A stretch of 34,565 nucleotides of DNA from Verrucomicrobiota bacterium (GTDB lineage: Bacteria; Verrucomicrobiota; Verrucomicrobiia; Chthoniobacterales; Chthoniobacteraceae). The DNA lies in the NCBI GenBank assembly GCA_003402745.1, contig QQND01000029.1, positions 1 to 34,565 on the forward strand, read 5' to 3'. A program made the translations under genes and the position numbers. The notes below the pieces were generated by a model. That model searched no databases. It saw only the letters and a program-made list of their open reading frames with translations, and was not told where the DNA came from. Position 1 is the first letter of the stretch. Each line of letters starts with the position of its first letter. Positions 33,544 to 34,565 of the stretch are shown here, piece by piece.

Positions 33544-34565
33544 CTACTTGGCCTTGAACGTGCCCTTCAGCCAAGGCTGACCGAAGACGTCTTTGTATTC
33601 CTTGAGGATCTTGAACTGGCCGTCTGCTTTTGTCTCGCCAATGAAGACGTTTTTAGTGAGGTGCATGTTTTTCTGAGTGCTGACTTTGCCGCCGGGGCCG
33701 TCAAAGGAGAGGCCCCCTTGGAGAGCGGTGCGCACTTTGTCCACATCAAAGGAACCAGCCTTTTCGACTGCAGCTTTCCACAGGTAGACGCCATCGTAAG
33801 AGAGCACCATGGGAGAGCAGGTGACGCGGCCTTCTTTTTTCACGCCGTCCAACTTGGTTTCCTTCAACCATTTTTGGAAACTCGAAATGAAGGCCTTGTT
33901 TGAATCAGACTTGATGCTCTGGAAATAGGTCCAGCAACCGAGTTGGCCTACGAGTTGTTTCGCGGGCAGCGCTCTGAACTCGTCTTCAGAGATGGAGAAA
34001 CTCACTACCGGGCAGCTTTCTGCTGTGAGGCCGGCCGCGGCATACTCTTTGAAGAAGGGGACGTTTGTGTCGCCGTTGAGAGTGTTGATCACGCAGGTCT
34101 TTCCGCCGGCGGAGAACTGTTTGATCTCTGCAACGATCTGCTGGTAATCGGTATGGCCAAATGGTGTGTACTTCCCTGCGGAGATGATCTTGCCAGAAGC
34201 GTCCTTCTTAAATCCGCCGCCGATATTTTCGAGGGGAACTCCTTTGCTCAAAAGATATTCCAGCAATACAAGATTCGTGGTTTGCGGATAGACGTAGTCG
34301 CTTCCAAGGAGGTAGAACTTTTCTTTCTTTTTATCGAGCATGTAGTCCACCGCTGGCGTTGCCTGCTGGTTGACTGCTTCCGCGGTATAGAAAACGTTTT
34401 TGGATTCCTCTTCGCCCTCGTACTGGACCGGATAAAAAAGAAGTCCGTTATTCTTTTCGAAAACAGGAAGCACGGATTTGCGAGAAACCGAGGTCCAGCA
34501 ACCGAAAACAACAGCAGCCTTGTCCTTCTCCAAAAGCTGTTTGGCTTTCTCCGCGAAGAGCGGCC
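33544..34565 (-). CDS. urtA: Urea ABC transporter substrate-binding protein UrtA, 5'-truncated by the window
   Basis: The frame is open to the right edge, so about 341 C-terminal residues are seen. The TTG at 34533 is not the start. Upstream codons read [23 protein letters not shown], which is normal UrtA sequence, as are [63 protein letters not shown]-type residues ([14 protein letters not shown]) and the C-terminal [16 protein letters not shown]. It is the periplasmic-binding-protein type of the leucine/urea family and captures urea for UrtBCDE. It is the first gene of the urea operon in this window. Its promoter, signal peptide and any regulatory sites lie outside. Confidence 0.96.
   Translation of the reverse strand, partial: PLFAEKAKQLLEKDKAAVVFGCWTSVSRKSVLPVFEKNNGLLFYPVQYEGEEESKNVFYTAEAVNQQATPAVDYMLDKKKEKFYLLGSDYVYPQTTNLVLLEYLLSKGVPLENIGGGFKKDASGKIISAGKYTPFGHTDYQQIVAEIKQFSAGGKTCVINTLNGDTNVPFFKEYAAAGLTAESCPVVSFSISEDEFRALPAKQLVGQLGCWTYFQSIKSDSNKAFISSFQKWLKETKLDGVKKEGRVTCSPMVLSYDGVYLWKAAVEKAGSFDVDKVRTALQGGLSFDGPGGKVSTQKNMHLTKNVFIGETKADGQFKILKEYKDVFGQPWLKGTFKAK

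Overview
The window reads as chromosome of a Gram-negative member of the PVC superphylum, most likely Verrucomicrobiota. The main evidence is two very large secreted proteins of the Verrucomicrobia/Planctomycetes 'membrane-bound dehydrogenase' type (11687-15700 and 21083-24142), a secreted redoxin/cytochrome c/copper-monooxygenase fusion (19272-21068), lipoprotein and periplasmic signals, and moderately GC-rich coding with few strong Shine-Dalgarno sites. No species can be named from the sequence alone. No rRNA, tRNA, insertion sequence, phage gene or CRISPR array was seen.

Left part (1-11520). On the plus strand come a TPR protein cut by the window edge (with an in-frame 21-bp tandem repeat), a small helical FlgN-like protein, an NtrC-type sigma-54 activator, a small secreted protein and ispE (isoprenoid synthesis). 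A minus-strand block follows: a secreted SecD-head-like protein translationally coupled to an AEC transporter, two coiled-coil/C-terminal-TM proteins, and mutL of the endonuclease type. Then, on the plus strand, come a secreted BsuPI-like protein and a NupG-like MFS transporter.

Middle part (11687-25223). A 1337-residue secreted fusion (SGNH-like, beta-propeller dehydrogenase, HEAT repeats, azurin-like cupredoxin) ends at a strong bidirectional terminator. Facing it are a GmhA-like SIS isomerase and a ROK kinase lacking the zinc loop. Next are a 40-residue lipoprotein ending in Lys-Lys beside an L,D-transpeptidase, and a divergent asd gene. Downstream of asd lie a redoxin/cytochrome c/copper type II monooxygenase fusion and a dehydrogenase/HEAT/cytochrome c protein 14 bp apart, then a secreted thioredoxin-fold protein. 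Together these look like an extracytoplasmic copper/heme oxidation module.

Right part (25262-34565, all minus strand). This is a urea module in transcription order urtA (cut by the window edge)-urtB-urtC-urtD-urtE-small His-rich membrane protein-ureA-ureB-ureC-ureE-ureF. Overlapping or nearly touching genes suggest one transcription unit, with a GC-rich hairpin after urtA that probably sets a higher level of the binding protein. UrtABCDE would import urea and urease would split it to ammonia and CO2. The accessory genes ureG and ureD/ureH are absent from the window.

Most notable for follow-up: the 66-residue HPGH protein inside the urea operon, the lipoprotein/L,D-transpeptidase pair, the copper/heme fusion-protein module, and the zinc-loop-less ROK kinase paired with a GmhA-like isomerase.
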